DNA from: CAZUGO01 sp964619935
GTDB taxonomy: Bacteria; Planctomycetota; Phycisphaerae; UBA1845; CAIVHJ01
Reading direction: 5' to 3'
DNA length: 39,109 bases
NCBI GenBank assembly: GCA_964619935.1
Contig: CAZUGO010000086.1
Location: forward strand, 1-39,109
The position numbers were made by a program, and so were the translations under genes. A model generated the notes under the pieces. That model saw nothing but the letters and a program-made list of their open reading frames with translations. It had not been told where the DNA came from and searched no databases. This document shows positions 7,771 to 16,012 of the stretch, in pieces. Position 1 is the stretch's first letter; each line of letters starts with the position of its first letter.

Positions 7771-9156
7771 TCAGCGGGACAACACGTGCAGGTTGGCCAT
7801 CCCGATGCCGCTGAGCATGGCACCGATGATACCCAGAAAACCCTGGTCCGTCCCGCACAGGAACAAATTGCTCAGTTCCGTGCGGCCGTCCCGGACCTTG
7901 CGGGGGGCACCGTAGACGGCACCGCTGAGGTGACCAGTGTAATGGGCGATGGTCCGCGGCGTGAAGATGTCGCGATAGACCACGTGATCGCGGAATTCCG
8001 GAATGAAACGCACGGCGTGGTCGGCGGCCTGGTGGTAACAACGCTCCTTGACGGCGGCGTAGGCAGACGGCTCCAGACCCACCCAGCGGTCGTGGTTGGC
8101 CAGCGAAGTCATCCGCAGCAGGCCCTCTGGAAGATGCTGGTGATCGGCATAATTGTTGGGACAGCAGAACACGCCGCTCCGCGGGTCGATGGGCTCGGCC
8201 GGGCGCTCATAGCTGAAGGTCTCGGCATCATTGAAGAACATGATGGTGGCATCGATGCCCAACGCGGCCGGCGTCACGTCCAGAACCGAAATGGACTCCA
8301 CGAAACTGAGCTGCCCGATCTCCGCCGGTGCCGGCGGCGGTCCCCCGCACAAGGCCGCGGTCTCCAGCCGGCCGGCTGACGACAACACGACCTCGGCGGT
8401 CAGCGTGCGGCCGTCGTCGAGCACCACGCCCGTGACCCGAGCCCCGTCATGCTCCAGCCGCCGCACGCCGCAGCCCATCCGAAAGCGGCCGCCGCAGGAC
8501 CGGTAGCGCTTGACCAACTCGGCAATGATGCGGCGGACCCCACCCTTGGGGCGGGCCAGGCCCTCCAGAAAGATGCTCTTGAACAAGGTCACGAATTGGG
8601 TGTAGTCCATGTCCTGCGGCTCCGCGCTGCCGTAGAACTGCAGGGGACACAGCAGCATTTCGATCAGCAGCCGATCGCCAAAGCGGGCGTTGAGCACCCG
8701 GCGTGCCGACTGCGGCTGGACATCGTAGCGGAGGTCGTCGTATGCCCGCACCTCCTCCACGAAGCGCACAAACCGATCGGCTTCGGCCGGGAACGCCGAC
8801 GCCACCTCGCTGACCAGCAGCGCGACGTCGTTGCCGAAGCGCAGGCGGCAGCCGGGAAAGCACACCATCGAGTAGCGCTGCGGGCACAACTCCAGCCGCT
8901 CGCGCGAGATCCGCAGTTGTCGCAGCAGTTTCGCCAGCGGAGCATTACGCACGCCCGCTTCGACGTAATTGGTCAGCGCGTGCAGACCGACGTCAAACCG
9001 GTGACCGTCCCGGGTGTAGAATGAGTTCAAGCCGCCGTAGACCGTGTGCCGCTCGACGATACACACGCGGCGGTCGTATTGGGCCAAGCGGATGCCGGCG
9101 GCCAGGCCGGACATCCCCGCTCCGATGATGATGACCTCGTGGTCCACGCCCGACAT
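7771..9156 (-). CDS. CrtI/CrtISO-like FAD-dependent oxidoreductase (second of two)
   Basis: 461 residues from ATG 9154-9156; an in-frame GTG three codons upstream is an equally possible start. HEVIIIGAGMSGLAAG gives the FAD-binding GxGxxG at 12-17, then VERHTVYGGLNSFY. The C-terminal FAD loop is NLFLCGTDQGFLGIIGAMLSG. It is the same superfamily as its neighbour but clearly divergent, so the pair is unlikely to be a recent duplication. Two CrtI-type enzymes side by side may act in sequence (for example desaturation then isomerisation, as CrtI-type enzymes do on carotenoids), here on a fatty or hydrocarbon chain. It begins 52 nt after the LolA-like gene stops. Confidence 0.82.
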   Translation of the reverse strand: MSGVDHEVIIIGAGMSGLAAGIRLAQYDRRVCIVERHTVYGGLNSFYTRDGHRFDVGLHALTNYVEAGVRNAPLAKLLRQLRISRERLELCPQRYSMVCFPGCRLRFGNDVALLVSEVASAFPAEADRFVRFVEEVRAYDDLRYDVQPQSARRVLNARFGDRLLIEMLLCPLQFYGSAEPQDMDYTQFVTLFKSIFLEGLARPKGGVRRIIAELVKRYRSCGGRFRMGCGVRRLEHDGARVTGVVLDDGRTLTAEVVLSSAGRLETAALCGGPPPAPAEIGQLSFVESISVLDVTPAALGIDATIMFFNDAETFSYERPAEPIDPRSGVFCCPNNYADHQHLPEGLLRMTSLANHDRWVGLEPSAYAAVKERCYHQAADHAVRFIPEFRDHVVYRDIFTPRTIAHYTGHLSGAVYGAPRKVRDGRTELSNLFLCGTDQGFLGIIGAMLSGIGMANLHVLSR

Positions 9157-9208
9157 TCCAACCACCGCGCCGCGGGACTCAGCAGCAGTCGCGTGACCTC
9201 ACCCGCGG

Positions 9209-10042
9209 TTACGGCCCATCCGAGGCCGCCGGTTGGGTGGTCGGCCGCGCGGCGCTTTGCGGCGCGGATTGTCCGCCGATGAGTTCCAGGATTTCGGTCG
9301 GCGGCGCGAAGGTGTCAGCCGGCAGGTCGACATTGTGTTCGATGGAGTTCACCACGATCTTGACCTCCGAGCCCCCCTGACGATGAATCCGAGTGTGCGG
9401 CAGCAGAACCCCGTCAACCGCCTGGTAGTCTTGCAGCAAGGTCTCGAGTTGATAGACGTTCTCCAGTCGCTCGACGGCCTGGTCCTGGCGAAGCAGCAGG
9501 CCGGACTCAACGCTGAAGTACCAGGTCTCCTGCTGGGTCGAGCCCACCGGGGTCAGCACCACCGTGTGGCACGGTGTCCCGTCGACATCAGTGACGCCCG
9601 TGCAGGCCGCGGCGGTGTACAACTGGTCGACCTTGATCAGTGGATTGAAGACGCCCTGCCGGACCTTGAAGGCCGACTCGCGGCCGGCGTACAGACGCGG
9701 ACCCTGAATGGCGGATTCCAACCAGGCCTGGGTGCCGTCCGTGCCCTCGACCGTCTCCCCCAGCCCTTCGAAGTGGGTCACCATCTTCAGCTTGCCCGGA
9801 TCGGCGGCGGTGATCGACAGCGTCCCGGTCAAGCCGAAGCTGGGATACTCAATGGTCCCGCGGGTCACTCGATTGCGAACCTTGCGGTAGGCGGCCAGCC
9901 CACCGCTGTTCTCGAGGTGCCGGGCAATGACCGCTGCTGCGCTCGGGACCGCCGGGGCCGCCGGCTCTTGAGCGGTCGCTGCCGACACGGTGGCGGCCAG
10001 GATCAGCATCGTGGTTCGTTTCGCGTACCTGTGACCGTCCAT
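9209..10042 (-). CDS. Secreted LolA-like outer-membrane lipoprotein-sorting family protein
   Basis: The start is ATG 10040-10042, supported by AAGGAG 5 nt upstream; the open frame extends further but without signal. The 277-residue product has a signal peptide (RTTMLILAATVSAATA, cleavage near AQE). The mature part resembles the 'outer membrane lipoprotein-sorting' group: a short helix (HLENSGGLAAYRKV) then beta-rich segments such as GTLSITAADPGKLKM, GTDGTQAWLE, TWYFSVESGLLLR and DYQAVDGVLLPHTR. Proteins with this fold shield hydrophobic ligands in the periplasm. LolA-like genes also occur in aryl polyene clusters, so a role in moving the cluster's lipid product across the cell envelope is a reasonable inference. 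The C-terminal tail is low-complexity (PQSAARPTTQPAA). Confidence 0.75.
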   Translation of the reverse strand: MDGHRYAKRTTMLILAATVSAATAQEPAAPAVPSAAAVIARHLENSGGLAAYRKVRNRVTRGTIEYPSFGLTGTLSITAADPGKLKMVTHFEGLGETVEGTDGTQAWLESAIQGPRLYAGRESAFKVRQGVFNPLIKVDQLYTAAACTGVTDVDGTPCHTVVLTPVGSTQQETWYFSVESGLLLRQDQAVERLENVYQLETLLQDYQAVDGVLLPHTRIHRQGGSEVKIVVNSIEHNVDLPADTFAPPTEILELIGGQSAPQSAARPTTQPAASDGP

Positions 10043-10227
10043 CAGGGCTCCTTCTCTCTCGCTGGCCGCAGCCGGCCAGCGGACCTGCGCAGGCCAAGCA
10101 GTCGACCCGATCGGTTGTTGGCTCAACGCCAGATCACAGCCTAGTCGGCTGGCGGTCAGGTCGAATGGCCCCCGGAACCGGCCGGACCGACCGCCGCGGT
10201 TGCCGCCGGGGTCATCATCGTCGGCCG

Positions 10228-10491
10228 CTATCCTGCGGTTCCCACGGCGGCGAACTTGGGACCCAGATAGGCCACGCAACTGTCCAGAGATGCCAAATGG
10301 TGGTAGTCCTCCTTCGGCACCTCGATCTTGTAGCGCTTGCGCAGCTCCATGACGATGTCCAGAAAGTCCATGGAGTCTAGTTCCATCTGCTCGCGCAGGC
10401 TGACGTCGCCTTTGAGATCGGAGACGTCGGCGTCGGGGGCGACCACCTCGATGATGTCCAGGATGATTTGTCGGATTTCGGAATCGGTCAT
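10228..10491 (-). CDS. Dedicated acyl carrier protein
   Basis: 87 residues from ATG 10489-10491, with GAGGA as SD; the longer open frame would run back into fabF. The phosphopantetheine site is ELDSMDF with Ser40, a variant of the usual DSL. The protein is acidic and helical, with KRYKIEVPKED in the third helix region. It sits 25 nt after the FabF-type ketosynthase, so this ACP most likely carries the growing chain for the cluster. The phosphopantetheinyl transferase at 2961-3560 is its probable activator. A 185-bp gap follows before the LolA-like gene, the largest gap in this part of the train. Confidence 0.92.
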   Translation of the reverse strand: MTDSEIRQIILDIIEVVAPDADVSDLKGDVSLREQMELDSMDFLDIVMELRKRYKIEVPKEDYHHLASLDSCVAYLGPKFAAVGTAG

Positions 10492-10516
10492 GGCATCCTC
10501 GATCTGTGGGTTCAGG

Positions 10517-11836
10517 TCAGTCGGCCGCACGCCTCTTGGCGCCCGTATCGCCAGGGTGGTAGCGCTTGACAATCACGACGGAATTGATGCCCAGCATACC
10601 AAATGAGTTATTCAAAATATAGTCCACGCGATCCAGCCGCAGCGGCTCGTTGATCACCAGGTTCCGCATGGCGCACGCTGGGTCGAGCTGCTCGATGTTG
10701 ATGGTCGGATGGACCTGGTGGTCTTCAAAAGCCGGCAGATTGCCTGCCAGCTCCAAGGCCCCCGCGGCCCCCATGGCGTGGCCGATGAAACTCTTGGTGT
10801 TGTTGATGGCTGCCCGGGAACTGTCGCCGAACACCTCGCGGATGGCCGCCGCTTCCTGCTCATCGCCGCTGGGCGTGGAGGTCGCGTGAGTATTGATGAT
10901 GTCGATGTCACCGGGCGACAAGCCGGCGCGCGACAAGGCCATGGTCATGCACTGGGCCAGGCGCTCCGGCAGCGGCATCACCGGGTCGTGGGCATCTGAG
11001 TTCATGGCATGGCCCACCAGTTCGGAGACGATCGGCGCGCCGCGGGCGACGGCGTCGGACAGACGCTCCAGCAGATAGACGCAACCGCCTTCGGACACCA
11101 CGATCCCATTGCGGGCCGCGTCGAACGGCCGCGAGGCCCGCGCCGGATCAGGATGGTGGGCGAGCGCCCCCTGGCTGGCAAAGCTCGCAAAAATGCCGAA
11201 GGAGTGCACCGCCTCCGAGACTCCGCCGCACAGGGCGGCATCGACCTCGTCCAGACGCAGCATCTGCATGCCCTGGATCAAGCCGGCGTTGCCGGCGGCA
11301 CAGGCGGCACCGATGGTGTAATGCGGACCGGCGATCCCCATGTTGATGGTGATCTCGCCGGCGGGGTTGTTGGCCACCGTCCGCGGGTTGTGGTGATGCG
11401 ACCAGCACTTGGTGTCGTAATCGAACTCCCGAATCACGGCGATTTCGTTTTCGGTTTCGACGGTGCCGTGCTCGGTCACGCCGATGTACACGCCGACCCG
11501 CTGGCGACCGACCGCCTCCAGGTCCAACCCGCCGCGCGCCCGGGCCTCGTTGGCACAGAAAATCGAGATCGCCCCGGCCCGGGTTCCCCGGCGGCGCTCC
11601 TTGGTCGATTGATATTGCCGCTCGTCGAACTGGCAGATCCCGGCCAGCACCTTGCCCATGAAGCGGGTCTCGATCCGGGTGATACCGGAATTGCCGGCCA
11701 GCAAGTTGCGCCGCAAGGCAGCGAGATCATTGCCTAGCGGCGAGGTCAGACCAACTCCGGTGATGACGATACGATCGCGATCCGAGATGTCTTGGTTCGA
11801 AGAACTCACAGCAGCACCTGCGCCCAAGTGCGTCAT
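10517..11836 (-). CDS. fabF: Beta-ketoacyl-ACP synthase, FabF type
   Basis: Condenses malonyl-ACP with an acyl-ACP, extending the chain by two carbons. 439 residues, about 20 longer than E. coli FabF because of an N-terminal extension. The Cys-His-His triad is intact: GAACAAGNAG (Cys179), NTHATSTPSGD (His317) and KSFIGHAMGAAG (His353). Its ATG overlaps the oleD stop (ATGA), so it is translationally coupled to oleD. Direct coupling of a ketosynthase to an ole gene is unusual. It implies that this enzyme builds the chain that the Ole enzymes join, or that it works on the same product. It is divergent from a textbook FabF in segments such as CWSHHHNPRTVANNPAG. Confidence 0.92.
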   Translation of the reverse strand: MTHLGAGAAVSSSNQDISDRDRIVITGVGLTSPLGNDLAALRRNLLAGNSGITRIETRFMGKVLAGICQFDERQYQSTKERRRGTRAGAISIFCANEARARGGLDLEAVGRQRVGVYIGVTEHGTVETENEIAVIREFDYDTKCWSHHHNPRTVANNPAGEITINMGIAGPHYTIGAACAAGNAGLIQGMQMLRLDEVDAALCGGVSEAVHSFGIFASFASQGALAHHPDPARASRPFDAARNGIVVSEGGCVYLLERLSDAVARGAPIVSELVGHAMNSDAHDPVMPLPERLAQCMTMALSRAGLSPGDIDIINTHATSTPSGDEQEAAAIREVFGDSSRAAINNTKSFIGHAMGAAGALELAGNLPAFEDHQVHPTINIEQLDPACAMRNLVINEPLRLDRVDYILNNSFGMLGINSVVIVKRYHPGDTGAKRRAAD

Positions 11837-12849
11837 GATAATGGGTTTATCGCTCGACGGGAAGTTCGGCCACGCAGATCGGCAATCAGCCGCTCCAGGC
11901 CCTCGGCAGTGCCGATTTCCGGAGCATATCCCAAATCGCGGCGCGCGGCTGAAATATCAAAATAATGGGAGCAGGCCAACTGTGAGGCGATGAATCGCGT
12001 CATTATCGGCTCCCGCGGTCGGCCGGTCACCGCGTGCAGGACTTCCAGGACCCCACCCACCCGCCGAGCCATCCGGTAGGAAACCGACCGCGTCACCGGC
12101 GGCAGGTCCAGCCGCAGAAGGATTTCATCCAGCCACGGCCACAGCTCGACCGGCTGCCCCTGACTGATGAAGTAGGCCCGCCCGGCCGCCTGGCCGCGGG
12201 CCAGCGCGTCGCAGGCCTGCAGGTGAGCGCGGGCCGCATTGGTAATGTAGGTCACATCAACTCGATTGCGGCCGTCGCCGACCCGGACCAACCGTCCGGC
12301 CCGGGCCCGCTCGATGACCCGTGGGATCAAGTGCGGATCGCCCGGGCCCCAGATGAGGTGCGGGCGCAGCGCTACCGTCCGCAGGGCCGCAGAATTCGCC
12401 TGCAGCACCCGTTGCTCCGCTTCGGCCTTGGTTCGTGGATACCACGAGCGGTAGCGCCGCGGGTAGGGCTGAGATTCGTCCACGCCGCAAAGATCGCCAT
12501 CGCCAAACACGACGCTTGGTGTGCTGGTGTAAACCAGGCGGCCGACACCCTGCCGCCGGCAGGCCTGTAGCACATGCTCAGTGCCCAGCACGTTGGTTCG
12601 CCACATCGCTGGACGGCGACCCCAGACGTCGGTCAGCGCCGCGACGTGAAACACGACATCGACGCCCGCGCAGGCCTTGGTCAGGGCCGACTCGTCCGCC
12701 AGATCCGCCTGCACCGTCGCGATGCCATCGGCCTGCAGTCGGGGATTCTGCCGCCGACCCAGGGCCACCACCCCGTCACCGCGGTCACGCAGCATGCGGG
12801 CGATGTGCCCCCCAAGAAAGCCGCCGGCCCCGGTCACCAGGGCGTTCAT
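11833..12849 (-). CDS. oleD: OleD, NADPH-dependent 2-alkyl-3-oxoacid reductase
   Basis: Reduces the 2-alkyl-3-ketoacid made by OleA to the 2-alkyl-3-hydroxyacid in head-to-head hydrocarbon synthesis. 338 residues of the extended SDR/3-beta-HSD family: ALVTGAGGFLGGH (Rossmann), Ser109 in YTSTPSVVF, and the catalytic Tyr137-x3-Lys141 in WYPRTKAEAE. RPHLIWGPGDPHLIP is typical of this subgroup. It overlaps the oleC stop by 4 nt and fabF by 4 nt. The neighbouring oleC and oleB make the OleD assignment much firmer than the domain alone would. Confidence 0.92.
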   Translation of the reverse strand: MNALVTGAGGFLGGHIARMLRDRGDGVVALGRRQNPRLQADGIATVQADLADESALTKACAGVDVVFHVAALTDVWGRRPAMWRTNVLGTEHVLQACRRQGVGRLVYTSTPSVVFGDGDLCGVDESQPYPRRYRSWYPRTKAEAEQRVLQANSAALRTVALRPHLIWGPGDPHLIPRVIERARAGRLVRVGDGRNRVDVTYITNAARAHLQACDALARGQAAGRAYFISQGQPVELWPWLDEILLRLDLPPVTRSVSYRMARRVGGVLEVLHAVTGRPREPIMTRFIASQLACSHYFDISAARRDLGYAPEIGTAEGLERLIADLRGRTSRRAINPLS

Positions 12850-14489
12850 CGCGCCTGCCTCCGGGCCCAGTCCGCCAGCGCTTCGCGGTCGATCTTGGCA
12901 TTATGCCTGGTGTCCACCGGAAACCTGCCGCGAAACAGGAAGCGGCGGATGGCCGCGGTCGTGGCCTGCCGGCGACCGATGTCGCGCAGCTCCTCGACCA
13001 GTTGGGCCTGCCGCCGCCGACTCCCAGCGCGCCCGGCAACGGGCTCCACCACCATGATCGGCTCCTGCCGGCCGGCAGGACCCAACCCGACCAGCGCACA
13101 GCGGAGCACGTCCGGATGGCTGCAGAAGACGCCCTCGCAACACTCCGAGTAACTGGGACCGGCGGCGGTCTCGACCCGCTGAGCCTTGCGGCCGCAGTAC
13201 CACAGCCGGCCGCGGGCGTCGAGGTACCCGGCGTCGCCCATGCGATGCCAGACGCGGGGCCCGTCGGCGATCTTGGCGGCAGCCGTGGCCGCGGGCAGGT
13301 CATAGTACCCGCGGGTGACCACGGCACCGGACACCACGATCTCACCGATTCGACCCGCCTCCAGACACTTGACCTCGGACCAGGTAGCGATCGGTTCATC
13401 GGATATCGCGATGATCCGCACCGACCGCTGCGGCAACGGCGGGCCGACGCAAATCCCCGCACCCCGTCGGGTCTGCTCCACGCAATCGCCGAGCAGTTCC
13501 GTGGCGGAAACGGATGAGACCGGCAACGCCTCGGTCGCGCCGTAAGGTGTGAAGACCTCCGCCGATTCGGGGAGGCAGGACTTCACGGCCTGCAGGATCC
13601 GCCAGTCGACCGGAGCCCCGGCGATAAGCACCCGGCGGAGCGAATCCAGAACGATGCCGCGGCGACCGCAATAGGCTGCCACCCGACGCCACAGCGCCGG
13701 CGAGCCGAAGGCGTTGGTGGCCCGGCCGTCGCGGGCGGCGCGGACCACCCGCTCCGCATCAACCTGCCCGGGCCGTGAGAAATCCATGTCCGGCAGAACG
13801 CAGGTCAGGCCCATCAGCGGGCAGAACAAGGCGAACAACGGAAACGTCGCCAACTCAACCTCGCCCGGCTGCAGGCCGTAGTGCGACTGAATCGAGCGCA
13901 CCTGGGCGGCGAACATGCCATGCTCGTAGACCACGCCCTTGGCTGGACCGGTGCTCCCCGAAGTGAACAGGATTGCCGCAGAATCCTCAGGGGCGGTGGG
14001 CCGCGTCTCGAATTCACAGGCCCCGCGGGCCCGGACCTGGTCCAGGGTCTGCCCGCTCCAGGCCCAGCGCCGCCCCACGGTGACCGACACCTGCAACGTG
14101 GCAAAGGCTTCGGCATACCAGCGCCGCACCAGATGCGCGGCCGGCACACCGATGAGGCCTTGGGGCCGGACCTGCCGGACACAGGCCACGAAGGCCCGCA
14201 CGCCCATGCCCGGGTCGATCAGCACCGGCAGCGCTCCCAGCTTGAGCAAACCGAAGATCACCGCGCTGAACTGCGGCCCCGGTCGAATCAGCACCAGCAC
14301 CCGCATCCCCGCCGTAATGCCGGCCCACTGCAAGCCCCCCGCGCAGCGATTGGATTCGGCGGTCAGTTCCGCGAAGGTCAAACGCCCCCCACCGGCGCCC
14401 AGCTTCACCACGGCGGGTTGCTCGGGACGCTCCAACGCCATGGCGTCCACGCGATCGGCGATGTTGGCGATGCGCTGCGGCAGTGTCAT
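12846..14489 (-). CDS. oleC: OleC, beta-lactone synthetase (AMP-dependent ligase family)
   Basis: Activates the 2-alkyl-3-hydroxyacid with ATP and closes it to a beta-lactone. The start is ATG 14487-14489, overlapping the oleB stop; 547 residues. The adenylating motifs are present: ILFTSGSTGPAKGV (173-186), EVFTPYGATEALP (311-323) and RMGDAGYLDARGRLWYCGRK. The C-terminus GRFPVDTRHNAKIDREAL is characteristic of OleC-like enzymes. It is coupled at both ends by 4-nt ATGA overlaps to oleB and oleD. An acyl-CoA or fatty acid ligase would look similar, but the oleA/B/D context decides. Confidence 0.92.
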   Translation of the reverse strand: MTLPQRIANIADRVDAMALERPEQPAVVKLGAGGGRLTFAELTAESNRCAGGLQWAGITAGMRVLVLIRPGPQFSAVIFGLLKLGALPVLIDPGMGVRAFVACVRQVRPQGLIGVPAAHLVRRWYAEAFATLQVSVTVGRRWAWSGQTLDQVRARGACEFETRPTAPEDSAAILFTSGSTGPAKGVVYEHGMFAAQVRSIQSHYGLQPGEVELATFPLFALFCPLMGLTCVLPDMDFSRPGQVDAERVVRAARDGRATNAFGSPALWRRVAAYCGRRGIVLDSLRRVLIAGAPVDWRILQAVKSCLPESAEVFTPYGATEALPVSSVSATELLGDCVEQTRRGAGICVGPPLPQRSVRIIAISDEPIATWSEVKCLEAGRIGEIVVSGAVVTRGYYDLPAATAAAKIADGPRVWHRMGDAGYLDARGRLWYCGRKAQRVETAAGPSYSECCEGVFCSHPDVLRCALVGLGPAGRQEPIMVVEPVAGRAGSRRRQAQLVEELRDIGRRQATTAAIRRFLFRGRFPVDTRHNAKIDREALADWARRQAR

Positions 14490-15367
14490 GGGCCGGTCTT
14501 GGCAATGAACTCCTGGAGCAACGGCAGGATACGTTCGTGGGCGTCTTCCACGACCAGGTGGCCGGCGTCGGTGAACAGGTGGACCTCGGCCTGAGGAAAG
14601 CGGCGGATCCAGCCCTCCAGATAGTCGGTGGTGAAGCAAAAATCCTGCTCGCCCCAGAAAATGATCATCGGGTGATCACAGAGCTGTTCCAGTCCGCGGT
14701 CGATCGCCGCCACCACCTCGTAGGTGCGGTGGGCCCGGCTGGTGGGAATATCCTGAACGAAGCGGTGCACCGCCACCCGGCTGCGGTAGGTCGGGTAGGG
14801 CAGCAGGTAGCCGCGCTTGACGTCGGAAGTCAGGCGGCTGCGGTGACCGCAGGCCGACCACAAGGCGCCGCGGACAAACAGATTCAAACAGCGCACCGCG
14901 ATGTGGCCGACCACCGGCAGGCGGCAAAACGCGATCCGCCGCGGGATCTCGCCCATGAAAGCCGCCGTGTTGAACACCACGAAGCGGCGAATCCGCCGGG
15001 GGTGCCGCAGGGCGTAGCCGAAGCCGATGGGGCCGCCCCAGTCGTGGACCCCCAGCGTCACCGACTCCAGGCCCAGATGATCGACCAGCCGCTCCAGGTT
15101 GTCGATGTGCCGCGACAGGGTGTAGGCATAGTTCTGCGGCTTCTCCGACAGTCCGCAACCGATGTGGTCGGGGGCCACCACCCGACAATGCGCCGACATG
15201 CCGAGAATCAGTTGCCGGTAGTAAAACGACCAGGTCGGGTTGCCGTGCAGCAGCAGCAGCGGCTCGCCCTGCCCCTCATCGACAAAGTGCATCCGCTGCC
15301 CGCCCAGTTGGTAGTGGTGGGATCGAAATGGATACAAATGGCGAATGGACTGCAGCGAATCGGTCAT
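14486..15367 (-). CDS. oleB: OleB, beta-lactone decarboxylase (haloalkane dehalogenase-like)
   Basis: Removes CO2 from the beta-lactone to give the final cis-olefin. 293 residues of alpha/beta-hydrolase fold: oxyanion strand LLLLHGNPTWSFYYR (37-51), nucleophile Asp109 in GVHDWGGPIGF, likely acid around WGEQD (238-242), and base His270 in DAGHLVVED. Asp instead of Ser as nucleophile matches OleB and haloalkane dehalogenases. In some bacteria oleB and oleC are fused; here they are separate but overlap by 4 nt. The start ATG 15365-15367 has only a weak SD. Confidence 0.92.
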   Translation of the reverse strand: MTDSLQSIRHLYPFRSHHYQLGGQRMHFVDEGQGEPLLLLHGNPTWSFYYRQLILGMSAHCRVVAPDHIGCGLSEKPQNYAYTLSRHIDNLERLVDHLGLESVTLGVHDWGGPIGFGYALRHPRRIRRFVVFNTAAFMGEIPRRIAFCRLPVVGHIAVRCLNLFVRGALWSACGHRSRLTSDVKRGYLLPYPTYRSRVAVHRFVQDIPTSRAHRTYEVVAAIDRGLEQLCDHPMIIFWGEQDFCFTTDYLEGWIRRFPQAEVHLFTDAGHLVVEDAHERILPLLQEFIAKTGP

Positions 15368-15424
15368 GGGTCTCGGGTGATCCTAATCGGGCGAATCCCC
15401 TCGGGCAACCATTCCCGGCGCTGC

Positions 15425-16012
15425 CTAGCCCGGGTGGGGTGATTCGCCGGCAGGCGCCACCCGACCGCAACAGGCCTTCAGCAGATCGTGAGCACGTTCC
15501 ATGTGTTCGCTGGCCCGGGCCAGGCAAATGTCGACCTCGTCGATGTAGCCGTCGGCCGATGCCGACCAACAGCGGTTGATCTTGCGCTCGCCGATGGCGA
15601 ACTCGGTCATGATCGAAGCGTAATCCTGCAACCCGAACAACGGGACCATCGACTCTCGGGCCTCCACGAAGCGGGCCAGCTCCTCCGCCAGCGCCCGATC
15701 AATCCACTGATGAACATCGTAAACCGACATGCCGCCGAACTCGGACCTCAGTTGCCGCAACCGGGCGGTAATGGTCGACAGGGCCGTGACCAGGATGCGG
15801 CTGTCGGCCTCCAGCTTGTGGGCGTGGGTGCGGATCTGCCCGGCCGCACGGCGCAGCAGCACCACCCCGACCACGCCGGCCGCAAACGCCAGCGCGTACC
15901 AACCCCACTCAACGGTCCGCCACTCCAGCTCGGCCGAGTCGGGCCGCCGCACCGTGATGAACGCCGCGGCAAAAAAGCCGCCGAACAGCAGGATCTTGCC
16001 TAACCCGACCAT
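15425..16012 (-). CDS. Small membrane protein with cytosolic helical domain, coupled to OPT transporter
   Basis: 195 residues from ATG 16010-16012; the codon before it, GTG, is an alternative start. Two membrane segments (about residues 5-20 and 37-55) are followed by a charged helical region with conserved-looking EFGGMSVYDVHQWIDRALAEEL and a Cys pair near the end (KACCG). I do not recognise the family. Its start overlaps the OPT transporter stop as TGATG, so the two are translationally coupled. It may be an accessory subunit of the transporter; this is inference from coupling only. Confidence 0.7.
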   Translation of the reverse strand: MVGLGKILLFGGFFAAAFITVRRPDSAELEWRTVEWGWYALAFAAGVVGVVLLRRAAGQIRTHAHKLEADSRILVTALSTITARLRQLRSEFGGMSVYDVHQWIDRALAEELARFVEARESMVPLFGLQDYASIMTEFAIGERKINRCWSASADGYIDEVDICLARASEHMERAHDLLKACCGRVAPAGESPHPG

